Below are positions 1 to 6,248 of a stretch of 9,228 nucleotides of DNA, piece after piece; position 1 is the first letter of the stretch, and each line of letters begins with the position of its first letter. The notes below the pieces were generated by a model that saw only the letters and a list, made by a program, of their open reading frames with translations, searched no databases and had not been told where the DNA came from. Where the stretch lies: NCBI GenBank assembly GCA_003152975.1, contig PMBP01000139.1:1-9228 (forward strand), written 5' to 3'. This DNA comes from Phycisphaerales bacterium. Its GTDB lineage: Bacteria; Planctomycetota; Phycisphaerae; Sedimentisphaerales; Anaerohalosphaeraceae. The position numbers were made by a program, and so were the translations under genes.

Positions 1-900
1 CCGCGTGCGGTAACGGATCAGCGGGATCGCCTGCTTGGTCAGCGTGGTGATGACCAGCTCGCCCTTCTGGCCCTCGGCCACCGGCTGATTGGTATCGGGG
101 TCGATGATCTCCGGGTAGAACACATCCGAGAACACATGCAGGCCCTTTTTGTGGTGGCATTCCTGCGACACTCCCGGCCCGATGATCTCCGAGAGGCCAT
201 AGATGTCCGTTGCCAACATGGCCCATCCCTCTTCGATCTCTTTCCGCATCGCCTCGCTCCAGGGCTCGGCCCCGAAGATCCCGATCTTCCATGAGGCCTT
301 GCGGGGATCGTATCCCAGCTCCCTGGCCTCCTCCATCATATAGAGTACATAGCTGGGCGTACAGGCGATGATCCGCGGCTGGAAATCCGTCATGACCTTA
401 AGTTGCCGCGGTGTCTGTCCCGACGACATCGGCAGGATCGTCAGCCCCATTTCCAGCGCCCCGTAGTGCAGCCCCAGACCGCCGGTAAAGAGGCCATAGC
501 CGTAGGCGATCTGAATGGTATCGTCGGGCGTGGCCCCGGCACAGCACAGGCACCGGGCCACGACCTCGCCCCACAGCTTGAGGTCATCTTTGGTATAGCC
601 CACCAGTGTCGGATTGCCGGTGGTTCCGCTGGAGATGTGGATCTCGTTGACCTCGGACCGCGGAACACTGAAAAGGCCAAAGGGATAATTGTCCCGCATG
701 TCGATCTTGGTGGTGAACGGCAGCTTGGTGATGTCCTCAATCCCCCGGATATCGCGCGGGTGCACGCCGGCGCCGTCGAATTTTTTCTTGTACACCGGGC
801 ACCGCTCATACACATAGCCGGCCAGTTTCTTGAGCCGCTCGGACTGAAGATTCTTCAGATTCTCCAGCGGCATTGTCTCGATGTCTTCTCGCCAGATCAT
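1..900 (-). CDS. paaK: Phenylacetate-CoA ligase (AMP-forming), N-terminal part, cut by window edge
   Basis: Acyl-adenylate-forming enzyme that activates phenylacetate, or a related aryl acid, with ATP and CoA to give the aryl-CoA, AMP and PPi in the cytoplasm. The frame is open from ATG at 900 to base 1, giving 300 of about 430-440 residues normal for the family; the C-terminal lid domain lies outside. Visible motifs are the nucleotide-binding loop SSGTTGNPT from residue 90, YGLSE at 234-238 in the adenylate-binding core, GELVITTL near 282 and RYRTR at 296-300, which is typical of PaaK. The start is supported by AGGAG a few bases upstream (about 906-910). No other phenylacetate-degradation gene is seen in the window, so the true substrate may be another aryl acid; in anaerobes PaaK-like ligases often work with indolepyruvate ferredoxin oxidoreductase. 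The family call is firm, the substrate is inferred. Confidence 0.93.
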   Translation of the reverse strand, partial: MIWREDIETMPLENLKNLQSERLKKLAGYVYERCPVYKKKFDGAGVHPRDIRGIEDITKLPFTTKIDMRDNYPFGLFSVPRSEVNEIHISSGTTGNPTLVGYTKDDLKLWGEVVARCLCCAGATPDDTIQIAYGYGLFTGGLGLHYGALEMGLTILPMSSGQTPRQLKVMTDFQPRIIACTPSYVLYMMEEARELGYDPRKASWKIGIFGAEPWSEAMRKEIEEGWAMLATDIYGLSEIIGPGVSQECHHKKGLHVFSDVFYPEIIDPDTNQPVAEGQKGELVITTLTKQAIPLIRYRTR

Positions 901-1018
901 GGTCTCTCCTGTCTGCCTTCCTGAATTGCGGGTCATCAACCGGACACCATCCGTCCCAGCCGTCGGGAAATCCGGGCCCGATTCGTGCCCCATGCTTCCG
1001 TCCCCGACTTCCAGCATT

Positions 1019-1048
1019 ACTCTATCAGATTTGATCCCATGTCGTCAA
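1019..1048 (-). promoter_or_regulatory. Candidate sigma-70-type promoter for the CoA-ligase gene
   Basis: On the minus strand TTGACG (1048-1043, 5 of 6 to the consensus -35) is followed after 18 bases by TAGAGT (1024-1019, 4 of 6 to the -10 box), with TGA directly before it, as in an extended -10. It lies between the upstream gene's terminator and the ligase start, which would give a leader of roughly 110 bases. It is a pattern match only. Confidence 0.42.
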
Positions 1049-1081
1049 GATCGTTTTCCGCTGATCCGCTTCGATGCGCAT

Positions 1082-1109
1082 AAAAAAGGCCCGGCGATGG
1101 CCGGGCCTT
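1082..1109 (-). terminator. Rho-independent terminator of the outer-membrane barrel gene
   Basis: Read on the minus strand, a perfect 10-bp stem AAGGCCCGGC / GCCGGGCCTT (arms 1109-1100 and 1095-1086) closes a 4-base loop. The T-run that ends the stem continues to 1082, giving six T in all. It sits about 25 bases after the stop codon of the barrel gene. The plus-strand reading lacks a T-tract, so it acts on minus-strand transcripts and separates the barrel gene from the ligase gene. Confidence 0.95.
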
Positions 1110-1133
1110 GTCGTGTAGCAAATTCGTATTGGA

Positions 1134-2681
1134 TCAGAAGGTGAATTCCAGGTTGTACCGCAGGAAGTACGCGCCATTCCGGTTGCCGTCGTCATAATAG
1201 GTACTCGGCGCAAAATAATCTACCATAAAGTGCATGTTCAGATTCTTGCAGCACTTGTACTTCAGCAGGCCGGAGATCATCTGGCCGCGGAACAGGCCGT
1301 CTTCCGAGAATGTGGTTCCTGTCGGTCCAACCTTGGTACCGTTGTACGGATTCGTGTATTCCTGGTCGGCCCACATCAGGTTGTAGCTGGTCTGCATGGT
1401 CCACTTCGGGCAAACATCGAAGGTATATCCGACGCCGGCACGATGCAGGTTGGTCACCTCGCCGTTAGTCGACTCGGCTGCCCATAGGTAAAGGGGCAGA
1501 TCGCCACCCCGGCACGACTGCGGATACTCGCCCCATAGCGGATCAAACGCCTCACTCCTATTATTATGGGGTTTGTCGCCGGACATGTACTCATAGTCGA
1601 AATTCAAGACCGAATTGCGTTCGTCCTTGAAGCTATAAGTCAACCGGTTATTTGTTCCAAAGGCGCTCATCGGATCCATGCCCTTGGTCCCGAACTGTGC
1701 GGCGGCCTCCGCCCGGTAGCCCCAGTTGGCGTCAAGCTTGCCCGACAGGGCGGCGCCGACCGTGTTGATTTCATCTTTGAAATGATCGGTTTTGGCCTTG
1801 GTTCGGCCTGCCGTACTCTGGCGGTACCAACTCGATGCCTCGTCCTTCTTATAAATGTAATAATACTCGGCAGTCGTGGATTCGCTCCATTTGTCCGTGA
1901 CATACACGATCGCGCCGGTTTCATCCTGCTTATCCGTCAGATGCTTATGGCCCGAGCTTTCAAACTTGTTCCCATAGGTGTTATCGTAATTGAAGGGCTC
2001 CGAATACTGGCTTTCAGCGTCCCTATTAGCGATTGCGATCAGATCGACCTTCGTGCGGTCCGACAGGTCATAGGTAGCCCGCACTGCATCAAAGAACATC
2101 GTTCGCGATCCGTCTCCCGGGGTGCCGTCACCCACCAGCCAACCGTTGCCCAGCATAATATCCTGTCGCCCAACCACCAGCGTCAGAGGGGCGTTGAAGG
2201 CATTCCTCCAGGTGATATTCAGGCGATCCATGATCACTTCATCATCCTGGTGTTCCTGTCCCCCAGTAGCGTTGTAGGTGCTCATTTCCCATACCCACCG
2301 GGCGTTGATGTCCACATCCGGCGTAACCGCATACGATGCCGAACCTCGGAAACGAAACCGCTGGCGGTTGTAGGCGTTGTCCTGCGTCCGGGGACCGGCA
2401 ACTCCGTCACCCTGCGACTCGTTCAGGCTGCGGAAGTTCCGGGCGTACTCTTCCCGAAGCCGCATATCCAGTCCCAGAGTTAAACCGTCAAACGGTTTGT
2501 GGAATGCATCCAGCCATGCCCCCGCCAGATGCTCGTTCCCTGCCGGCGCCGGTGCTGCCGCCGGTGCCGCGGCGGGCGCAGCAGGTTTTGCTGCTGCCGC
2601 ATCGGCGGCCATGACGGTCGCGGGAATGGCGACCGCCGCCATCAGCACCGCAACCATTGTCCATTTCTGCCATCTACTCAT
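1134..2681 (-). CDS. Alginate-export-family outer-membrane beta-barrel (AlgE-like porin)
   Basis: A 515-residue exported protein, probably a channel in the outer membrane. A signal peptide (residues 1-25, positive start, hydrophobic core, V-M-A before the likely cut) is followed by an Ala/Pro-rich linker to about residue 48, then a barrel with alternating aromatic and polar strands. The stretch GRQDIMLGNGW at 171-181 with FFDAVRATYDL at 196-206 matches the core of the Alginate_exp family (PF13372). The chain ends in F-T-F, and a terminal Phe is the usual outer-membrane assembly signal. Start ATG 2681 has AGGAG at 2693-2689. Four cysteines (390, 424, 477, 478) lie in the C-terminal half, which is unusual for a barrel. 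It is transcribed alone and ends at a strong terminator. The family is well supported; alginate as substrate is not, since no alginate gene is nearby. Confidence 0.85.
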   Translation of the reverse strand: MSRWQKWTMVAVLMAAVAIPATVMAADAAAAKPAAPAAAPAAAPAPAGNEHLAGAWLDAFHKPFDGLTLGLDMRLREEYARNFRSLNESQGDGVAGPRTQDNAYNRQRFRFRGSASYAVTPDVDINARWVWEMSTYNATGGQEHQDDEVIMDRLNITWRNAFNAPLTLVVGRQDIMLGNGWLVGDGTPGDGSRTMFFDAVRATYDLSDRTKVDLIAIANRDAESQYSEPFNYDNTYGNKFESSGHKHLTDKQDETGAIVYVTDKWSESTTAEYYYIYKKDEASSWYRQSTAGRTKAKTDHFKDEINTVGAALSGKLDANWGYRAEAAAQFGTKGMDPMSAFGTNNRLTYSFKDERNSVLNFDYEYMSGDKPHNNRSEAFDPLWGEYPQSCRGGDLPLYLWAAESTNGEVTNLHRAGVGYTFDVCPKWTMQTSYNLMWADQEYTNPYNGTKVGPTGTTFSEDGLFRGQMISGLLKYKCCKNLNMHFMVDYFAPSTYYDDGNRNGAYFLRYNLEFTF

Positions 2682-3261
2682 TCCAGTTCTCCTAACTGCC
2701 TGTCCTTAACCTTAGTTCCTTCAACTATTTGCGTTAGAGGTACTACCCTCTTCTATCGGCCCTACGCCACCGCCGGATTGATTTTTTTCCGGGCCTGACG
2801 CTTACAACGATCACCTGCTAAAATCTGCAGGATGACCCCGCTGTTCCTAATCAGGGAGATTAAAATTTCGATATGGGAACGGAAACGGACTCAATGAAGA
2901 ATTCCCCCCTCCGAAGGAAGCCGACCGGAACGGCTTACCTCCCTCTGCATCCGAAATAACAATCTGGGATTCCAGTACTGAAAACCGGCCTTTTGGATTC
3001 ATCCGTGATCCTTCGTCGATCCAATCCCTGAGTTCCTTCTCGATCACACAACCAATTTCATGGAATAAGAATTCTACCCGGAGCCCTTCCGTTTGCCAAT
3101 TCCATTTCCCATTAAATTGGTAATTTTCCAAAACCGTATCTGTTCATAGTAACATTTCAAAATAAATCAAGGGAAGAATAATAAAATAATTTAAGTCCGA
3201 TAAACCGTGGGTTCTGTCAACCGGTTCAACTCCTGCCTCCGGAAAGCGCCGAGAAACCTTG
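2682..3261. other. Intergenic gap without a convincing gene
   Basis: About 580 bases between the barrel gene and the amidohydrolase gene, more AT-rich than the flanking genes, especially 3110-3200. A minus-strand frame of 94 codons (2847-3131) is open, but it begins at TTG, has no ribosome binding site, lacks the flanking genes' codon bias and resembles no family I know. A 6-bp inverted repeat (2918-2923 with 2931-2936, AAGCCG/CGGCTT) has no T-tract and is not a terminator. At 3223-3242 a stretch resembles the 3' end of a tRNA (see findings). I see no clear promoter for the barrel gene and no strong terminator for the amidohydrolase gene; a weak stem (AACCG/CGGTT near 3201-3225) has no T-run next to it. 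Confidence 0.6.
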
Positions 3262-4062
3262 TCACCCGCCCAACAATCGTCGGGCATTGCCTCCCAGAAG
3301 GAGCGATTCCCGCTGAGCCCCCAGCCGCATCTCCCGTACCATCCGAATACATTGCTGCTGGTCATCCCACGGCGAGTCCGTCCCGAACAGAACAAACTCA
3401 GCCGGATGCCGCGCGATCAGGTCACGGGCCTTTTCAAAGCCGAGGAAATCGGCCGCATAGGAAATATCCAGATAAATCTTCCGGCCGATCAGGACCTCGC
3501 CGACCCGTTCCCACTGTTCCCACGCGCCCAGATGCGTGGTCACCAGCTTCAGTTCCGGGAACGCCTCGACGACCCGCAGGATACGGTCCGGCCCGCCGCG
3601 ATCGATCCGCTCGAAGCCAATGTCGTACCCCGTGTGCACCACCAGGATCAGCCCTTCGCGGCACATCCGCTCGTACAGCAGCATCATCCGCGGCTCGTCG
3701 AGAACGAACTCCTGGTAGTACGGGTGCATCTTGATTCCCTTGAATCCCTCCGCCGCGATCTGACCGACCCGATCGACGGCTTTCGGATCCCCCGGATGGA
3801 CCGACGGAAACGGAATCACTCTCGGGGATCGGATCTGCCCGCACCAGTTCAGGATCGACTCGTACTGCCCTTGCCGCGTCGCGATACAACACAGCACGCT
3901 GGCCTCGACGCCCGCCTCGTCCATTGACCGTAACAGCGAACCCAGCTTGCCGTCCAGATAGGATGGAACCTGCGGCACTTCGGCCCGCAACTTGGCCATC
4001 GCCGCATCCGCCACCGCATCCGGAAACGCATGCGCATGAAAATCAATGATTCCGCCGACCAT
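3262..4062 (-). CDS. Metal-dependent amidohydrolase, Amidohydro_2 (ACMSD-like) TIM-barrel hydrolase
   Basis: A 266-residue cytoplasmic protein of the amidohydrolase superfamily, whose members hydrolyse or decarboxylate small substrates at a metal centre inside a TIM barrel. The HxH motif sits at residues 9 and 11 (DFHAHAFPD), followed by GIKMHP (109-114), VVHTG with His143, TTHLG with His177, and FGTDSPW with Asp229; these are the expected metal and catalytic positions of PF04909-type enzymes. The C-terminal GNARRLL (258-264) is also typical. I chose ATG 4062 because AGGAG lies at 4071-4067 and the HxH strand then begins at once. The frame stays open to 4143, but that extension would cross the divergent control region and adds no conserved residues. 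There is no signal peptide. The substrate cannot be told from sequence, and the neighbours give no pathway. Confidence 0.88.
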   Translation of the reverse strand: MVGGIIDFHAHAFPDAVADAAMAKLRAEVPQVPSYLDGKLGSLLRSMDEAGVEASVLCCIATRQGQYESILNWCGQIRSPRVIPFPSVHPGDPKAVDRVGQIAAEGFKGIKMHPYYQEFVLDEPRMMLLYERMCREGLILVVHTGYDIGFERIDRGGPDRILRVVEAFPELKLVTTHLGAWEQWERVGEVLIGRKIYLDISYAADFLGFEKARDLIARHPAEFVLFGTDSPWDDQQQCIRMVREMRLGAQRESLLLGGNARRLLGG

Positions 4063-4081
4063 ATTTCTCCTATTGTTATCC

Positions 4082-4108
4082 GGGTTGCACGCTTGCTTTT
4101 TGCAACCC
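4082..4108. repeat. Perfect 8-bp inverted repeat between divergent genes, possible operator
   Basis: GGGTTGCA (4082-4089) and TGCAACCC (4101-4108) are exact reverse complements separated by 11 bases. The repeat lies in the 99-base space between the divergent amidohydrolase and isomerase starts, where a regulator could act on either gene. Centre-to-centre spacing of 19 bases is near two helical turns, which suits a dimeric binding protein, but an RNA hairpin in the plus-strand transcript is equally possible. It has no T-tract downstream and is not a terminator. Confidence 0.4.
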
Positions 4109-4121
4109 ATTACTGTATCCT
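4093..4121 (+). promoter_or_regulatory. Weak candidate promoter for the isomerase / beta-propeller operon
   Basis: TTGCTT (4093-4098) and TATCCT (4116-4121) are 17 bases apart. They match the sigma-70 boxes at 3 of 6 and 4 of 6 positions, about 40 bases before the isomerase start codon. The right arm of the GGGTTGCA inverted repeat lies inside the spacer, so a bound regulator would block it. Weak by itself; offered because it is the best match in a short region that must hold a promoter. Confidence 0.25.
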
Positions 4122-4142
4122 GTCGCCCAAAATGATCCACCA

Positions 4143-4161
4143 ATTTTTCGAAAGGAAAAAT
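4143..4161 (+). promoter_or_regulatory. AT-rich hairpin overlapping the isomerase ribosome binding site
   Basis: ATTTTTC (4143-4149) and GAAAAAT (4155-4161) form a perfect 7-bp inverted repeat with a 5-base loop, ending directly before the ATG at 4162. The ribosome binding site AAAGGA (4151-4156) falls in the loop and the start of the right arm. A run of U facing the binding site recalls fourU-type RNA thermometers. With one G-C pair the stem is weak, so a control role is a guess. Confidence 0.3.
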
Positions 4162-4917
4162 ATGTCGGCGATTCGATCTGCAGTTCGGTGTGCGGATATC
4201 ATGGTGTTATCAGTCCTTCTGTGTGTCGGCACGGGTTGCCGCCCCGACAAACCGGCCCAACCCGCCAACACGACTCCCCCGCCGACCGAACCGGGCGCCA
4301 AGGCCGCCTCACCCGCAGCCGAAAAAACCGCCGCCACTGCCGCAAAGCCGGCCGCCGAGGCCCCCAAACCCGCGGCCGCCCCTCAGCCCGCCATCCCCGG
4401 CCTGCCGGAAGGCGCCTGGGTCGTCGAGTTGAAAACCTCCATGGGCAACATCGTTCTGGCCCTCGACCACAAGGCCGCCCCGGTCACCGTCAAGAACTTC
4501 GTCCAATATGTCCAGGATGGCTTCTTCGACGGCACCATCTTCCACCGCGTGATCAAGGGGTTTATGATCCAGGGCGGCGGCTTTACCCCCAACCTCCAGC
4601 AAAAATCCACCCGGGCCCCGATCGCCAATGAGGCCTCCAATGGTCTCAAGAATCTCCGCGGCACCATCGCCATGGCCCGAACCAGCAATCCCAATAGCGC
4701 CACCGCCCAATTCTTCATCAACCATGCCAATAACGCCGGATTGAATGCCCAGGGCCGAGACGCCGGGTACGCGGTCTTCGGATCGGTCATCAAGGGAATG
4801 GAAGTCGTGGATGCCATCGCCGCCGTTGCAACGAAAAACCAGGGCGATTACCAGAATGTCCCCGTCGAGCCGGTGGTCATCACCTCCGCCAAGGTCCTCC
4901 AGCAGCCCAAGCCCTGA
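4162..4917 (+). CDS. Cyclophilin-type peptidyl-prolyl cis-trans isomerase, predicted lipoprotein
   Basis: A 251-residue foldase that speeds cis-trans isomerisation of Xaa-Pro bonds, predicted to be anchored outside the cytoplasmic membrane. Residues 1-26 look like a lipoprotein signal: basic start, hydrophobic run [11 protein letters not shown], then Cys26. The lipobox GTGC is loose because -3 is Gly, so plain secretion is possible. Residues 27-80 form a Pro/Ala/Thr-rich linker that could span to the domain. The cyclophilin domain (about 85-246) carries [13 protein letters not shown] (127-139), with Arg129, Phe134 and Gln137 matching human CypA Arg55, Phe60 and Gln63, then QFFIN (183-187) and YAVFG (203-207), so it should be active. 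ATG 4162 is chosen for AAAGGA at 4151-4156 and because the signal then begins at once; in-frame starts upstream would bury it. The beta-propeller gene follows after 23 bases, so the two are likely co-transcribed. Confidence 0.93.
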   Translation: MSAIRSAVRCADIMVLSVLLCVGTGCRPDKPAQPANTTPPPTEPGAKAASPAAEKTAATAAKPAAEAPKPAAAPQPAIPGLPEGAWVVELKTSMGNIVLALDHKAAPVTVKNFVQYVQDGFFDGTIFHRVIKGFMIQGGGFTPNLQQKSTRAPIANEASNGLKNLRGTIAMARTSNPNSATAQFFINHANNAGLNAQGRDAGYAVFGSVIKGMEVVDAIAAVATKNQGDYQNVPVEPVVITSAKVLQQPKP

Positions 4918-4940
4918 CGATCAAACAGGAGTTTTTGCCC

Positions 4941-6200
4941 ATGAATAAGCCGCTTTGTATGTCGGCCGCGTTGATTCTTTGTCTGGGTACAATCGCCGCC
5001 GGCGCCGCCGACAACTGGCCGTCCTGGCGCGGCCCCGCCTTCAACGGCGTCTGCGATGCCGTCAATGTCCCCACCGCCTGGAGCGCAACGGACAATGTCG
5101 CCTGGAAACTCCCCCTGCCCGGCCCCAGCGGTTCCACCCCGGCCGTCTGGGATGACCGCATCTTCGTGACCACCACCGGCGAGGGTAAAAACCTCGTCCT
5201 GTGCGTCGATCGCTCCGGCAAGATGCTCTGGCAAAAGGCCATCGGCGACGAGCGCAAGGCCAAACACGACCGCAAGGGCAGCGGCGCCCATCCCTCCCCC
5301 ACCACCGACGGCACGCATGTCTTCGTCTATTACCGCAGCGGCGACCTGGCCTGCCTGGACTTTCAGGGCAACATCCTCTGGCAAAAAAATCTCCAGCAGC
5401 TCTACGGCCCCGACACCCTCTGGTGGGATCTGGGCACCTCGCCCGTCCTGACAAAAGCCCATGTCGTTGTCGCGGTCATCCACGATAAGCCCGCATTCCT
5501 GCTTGCCTTCGACAAGACCACCGGCAAGCTCGCCTGGAAGCAGGACCGCTCCCTCGACGCGCCCCGCGAGGCTAACCAGAGCTACACCACGCCCATCGTA
5601 TATTCCGAAGGCGATCGGCAAACGCTTTTTGTCCTCGGGGCTGACCACATCACCGCCCACGACGCCGCCGACGGCAAAGAGATCTGGCGAGTCGGCGGTC
5701 TCAATCCCGACGACCAGGGATTCTTTCGCTGCATCGCCTCGCCGGTGGTCTCCGACGGCATCCTCGTCGCCCCCTACGCCCGCGGCAAGACCCTCACGGC
5801 CGTGCGACTCGGCGGCTCCGGCGATGTCACCAAGACCCATCAGGCATGGTTCCGCGACGACTTCTCGGCCGACATCCCTTCCCCCGCCGCCAAAGACGGC
5901 CGCCTCTACCTGCTCTCCGATCGTGGGCAATTCGCCTGCATGGACATCAAAACCGGTAAGACCCTCTGGTCCGGGGAACTGGCCAACCGTAAAGCGACCT
6001 TCAGCGCATCGCCTGTCCTGGTGGACGGCAAAATCTACCTGACCAGCGATTCGGGAACGACTTTCGTCCTCCAACAGGGAGATGAATTCAAGCTCCTGGC
6101 AACGAATGAACTTGGCGAATTCACCCTGGCCACTCCTGTTTTCACCCGAAACCAGATCCTGATCAAAACCTATAAAAATCTCTTCTGTATCGGGAAATAG
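4941..6200 (+). CDS. Secreted PQQ-like beta-propeller repeat protein (BamB/dehydrogenase-like fold)
   Basis: A 419-residue exported protein with PQQ-like propeller blades. A signal peptide covers residues 1-23 (cut near GAA before Asp24). It is followed by NWPSWRGP (25-32), an opening motif common in planctomycete propeller proteins. Blade motifs of the type D-x-x-T/S-G-K-x-x-W recur at 90-97, 140-147 (degenerate), 191-199, 241-249 and 335-343. No catalytic dehydrogenase residues or heme site are evident, so a binding or scaffold role is more likely than a quinone-linked oxidation. Members of this fold include BamB, the outer-membrane assembly lipoprotein, but there is no lipobox here. ATG 4941 is preferred over an in-frame TTG at 4935, because AGGAG (4927-4931) is 9 bases from the ATG and only 3 from the TTG. 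The gene follows the isomerase gene closely, suggesting a shared envelope role. Exact function unknown. Confidence 0.88.
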   Translation: MNKPLCMSAALILCLGTIAAGAADNWPSWRGPAFNGVCDAVNVPTAWSATDNVAWKLPLPGPSGSTPAVWDDRIFVTTTGEGKNLVLCVDRSGKMLWQKAIGDERKAKHDRKGSGAHPSPTTDGTHVFVYYRSGDLACLDFQGNILWQKNLQQLYGPDTLWWDLGTSPVLTKAHVVVAVIHDKPAFLLAFDKTTGKLAWKQDRSLDAPREANQSYTTPIVYSEGDRQTLFVLGADHITAHDAADGKEIWRVGGLNPDDQGFFRCIASPVVSDGILVAPYARGKTLTAVRLGGSGDVTKTHQAWFRDDFSADIPSPAAKDGRLYLLSDRGQFACMDIKTGKTLWSGELANRKATFSASPVLVDGKIYLTSDSGTTFVLQQGDEFKLLATNELGEFTLATPVFTRNQILIKTYKNLFCIGK

Positions 6201-6248
6201 ACATGCTCTCTCTGCCCTCAACTCGGAAACAAATCGAGATTCAATTCG

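Noticed and set aside
1566..2483. A 305-codon plus-strand frame inside the barrel gene
   Set aside because: It lies opposite well-supported coding sequence with a signal peptide, family motif and terminator; its product has no recognisable domain or fitting start signal.
4063..4143. Longer N-terminus for the amidohydrolase
   Set aside because: It would cross the divergent control region and adds no family residues, while ATG 4062 has a good AGGAG.
4848..6221. A 457-codon open frame on the minus strand across the whole propeller gene
   Set aside because: The plus-strand frame has a signal peptide, blade motifs and a ribosome binding site. The minus frame is Gly/Val/Ala-rich, as expected when C-ending codons are read backwards, and has no known motif.
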